Positions 63,848-64,000 of a stretch of DNA of 64,000 bases are shown here, one piece after another (the stretch's first letter is position 1; the number at the start of each line of letters is the position of its first letter). This DNA is from Vibrio atypicus (GTDB lineage: Bacteria; Pseudomonadota; Gammaproteobacteria; Enterobacterales; Vibrionaceae). The notes below the pieces were generated by a model, which made no database searches, had not been told where the DNA came from, and worked only from the letters and a program-made list of their open reading frames with translations. The translations under genes and the position numbers were made by a program. The stretch is from contig NZ_BLID01000002.1 in the NCBI RefSeq assembly GCF_009811315.1, positions 543,831-607,830 on the forward strand. The letters run 5' to 3'.

Positions 63848-64000
63848 ATGTCTAACTCTGCAACACAGCAAATCCAAACGCCCCAAATCAGTTTTCTTTT
63901 CTTCCTTGTCTTAGGGGCAATAGGTGCGCTAACACCACTCGCCATCGATATGTATTTACCTGCGATGCCGACGATTGCTCGCGATCTAGGTGTTACGGAA
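63848..64000 (+). CDS. bcr: Bcr/CflA-family multidrug transporter, N-terminal fragment
   Basis: The first 51 codons are present; the gene leaves the window. The first membrane segment (SFLFFLVLGAIGALTPLA) and the typical IDMYLPAMPTIARDLGV loop of Bcr/CflA major-facilitator pumps are seen. AGGAG lies four bases before the ATG. Family members export bicyclomycin, chloramphenicol and related drugs. The place next to rsuA is conserved in Vibrio and Escherichia. Confidence 0.9.
   Translation, partial: MSNSATQQIQTPQISFLFFLVLGAIGALTPLAIDMYLPAMPTIARDLGVTE

Noticed and set aside
63709-63945. Minus-strand open frame of 78 codons
   Set aside because: It overlaps the well-supported start of the Bcr-type pump gene and has no ribosome site.
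1-64000. CRISPR arrays, tRNA or rRNA genes, insertion sequences
   Set aside because: No regularly spaced repeats, tRNA-like cloverleaf with conserved loops, or transposase motifs were noticed; a tRNA scan would be decisive.

Overview
The window looks like chromosome 1 of a marine, halophilic Vibrio or close relative. The main clues are the right-hand block rplY, a PepSY/response-regulator/histidine-kinase operon, radD (yejH), rsuA and a Bcr-type pump, a complete ectoine operon with its own aspartokinase, and a proVWX glycine-betaine transporter. No tRNA, rRNA, CRISPR array, transposase or phage module was seen. Gene density is high. Identifications come from reading protein motifs and neighbourhoods, not from database searches.

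Layout. 1-2793: a leftward operon of an SDR oxidoreductase, a styrene/indole-type flavin monooxygenase, its flavin reductase and a truncated cyclase-family hydrolase. This set resembles known indole-oxidation (iif/ind) clusters and has a tandem direct repeat in front of it. 3027-10243: an alpha/beta hydrolase, an orphan sensor kinase, a secreted alpha-amylase, and an HlyD/DUF2955 efflux pair divergent from a LysR regulator. 10244-15954: a di-haem cytochrome c peroxidase with an FNR-type site far upstream, a RhlE-like helicase, a homocysteine methyltransferase homologue, an NlpE-like lipoprotein, a flavin reductase and a fasciclin protein.

16245-26828: a complete C-P lyase operon, phnCDEFGHIJKLMNP, for taking up and cleaving phosphonates. 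Three copies of a CTAG-centred palindrome, two before phnC and one before phnF, are the probable PhnF operators. 26837-34462, leftward: a chaperone-usher pilus cluster (two pilin-like proteins, two chaperones, usher, tip-like protein), then a CsgD/VpsT-like regulator and a TPR membrane protein.

35026-38778: ectABC plus a dedicated aspartokinase make ectoine. 52310-55595: proVWX imports glycine betaine. Both are osmoprotection systems. Between them lie AlkB, an RstAB-like two-component system with a Bor-like lipoprotein, an RDD protein, a DUF1826 protein behind a strong Zur-box match, a winged-helix/TPR regulator beside a periplasmic beta-propeller protein, and several small envelope proteins. 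55973-64000: rplY, a glycosyltransferase/DedA-LssY pair, the PepSY two-component operon, radD, rsuA and the start of a Bcr/CflA pump, which runs off the right end.
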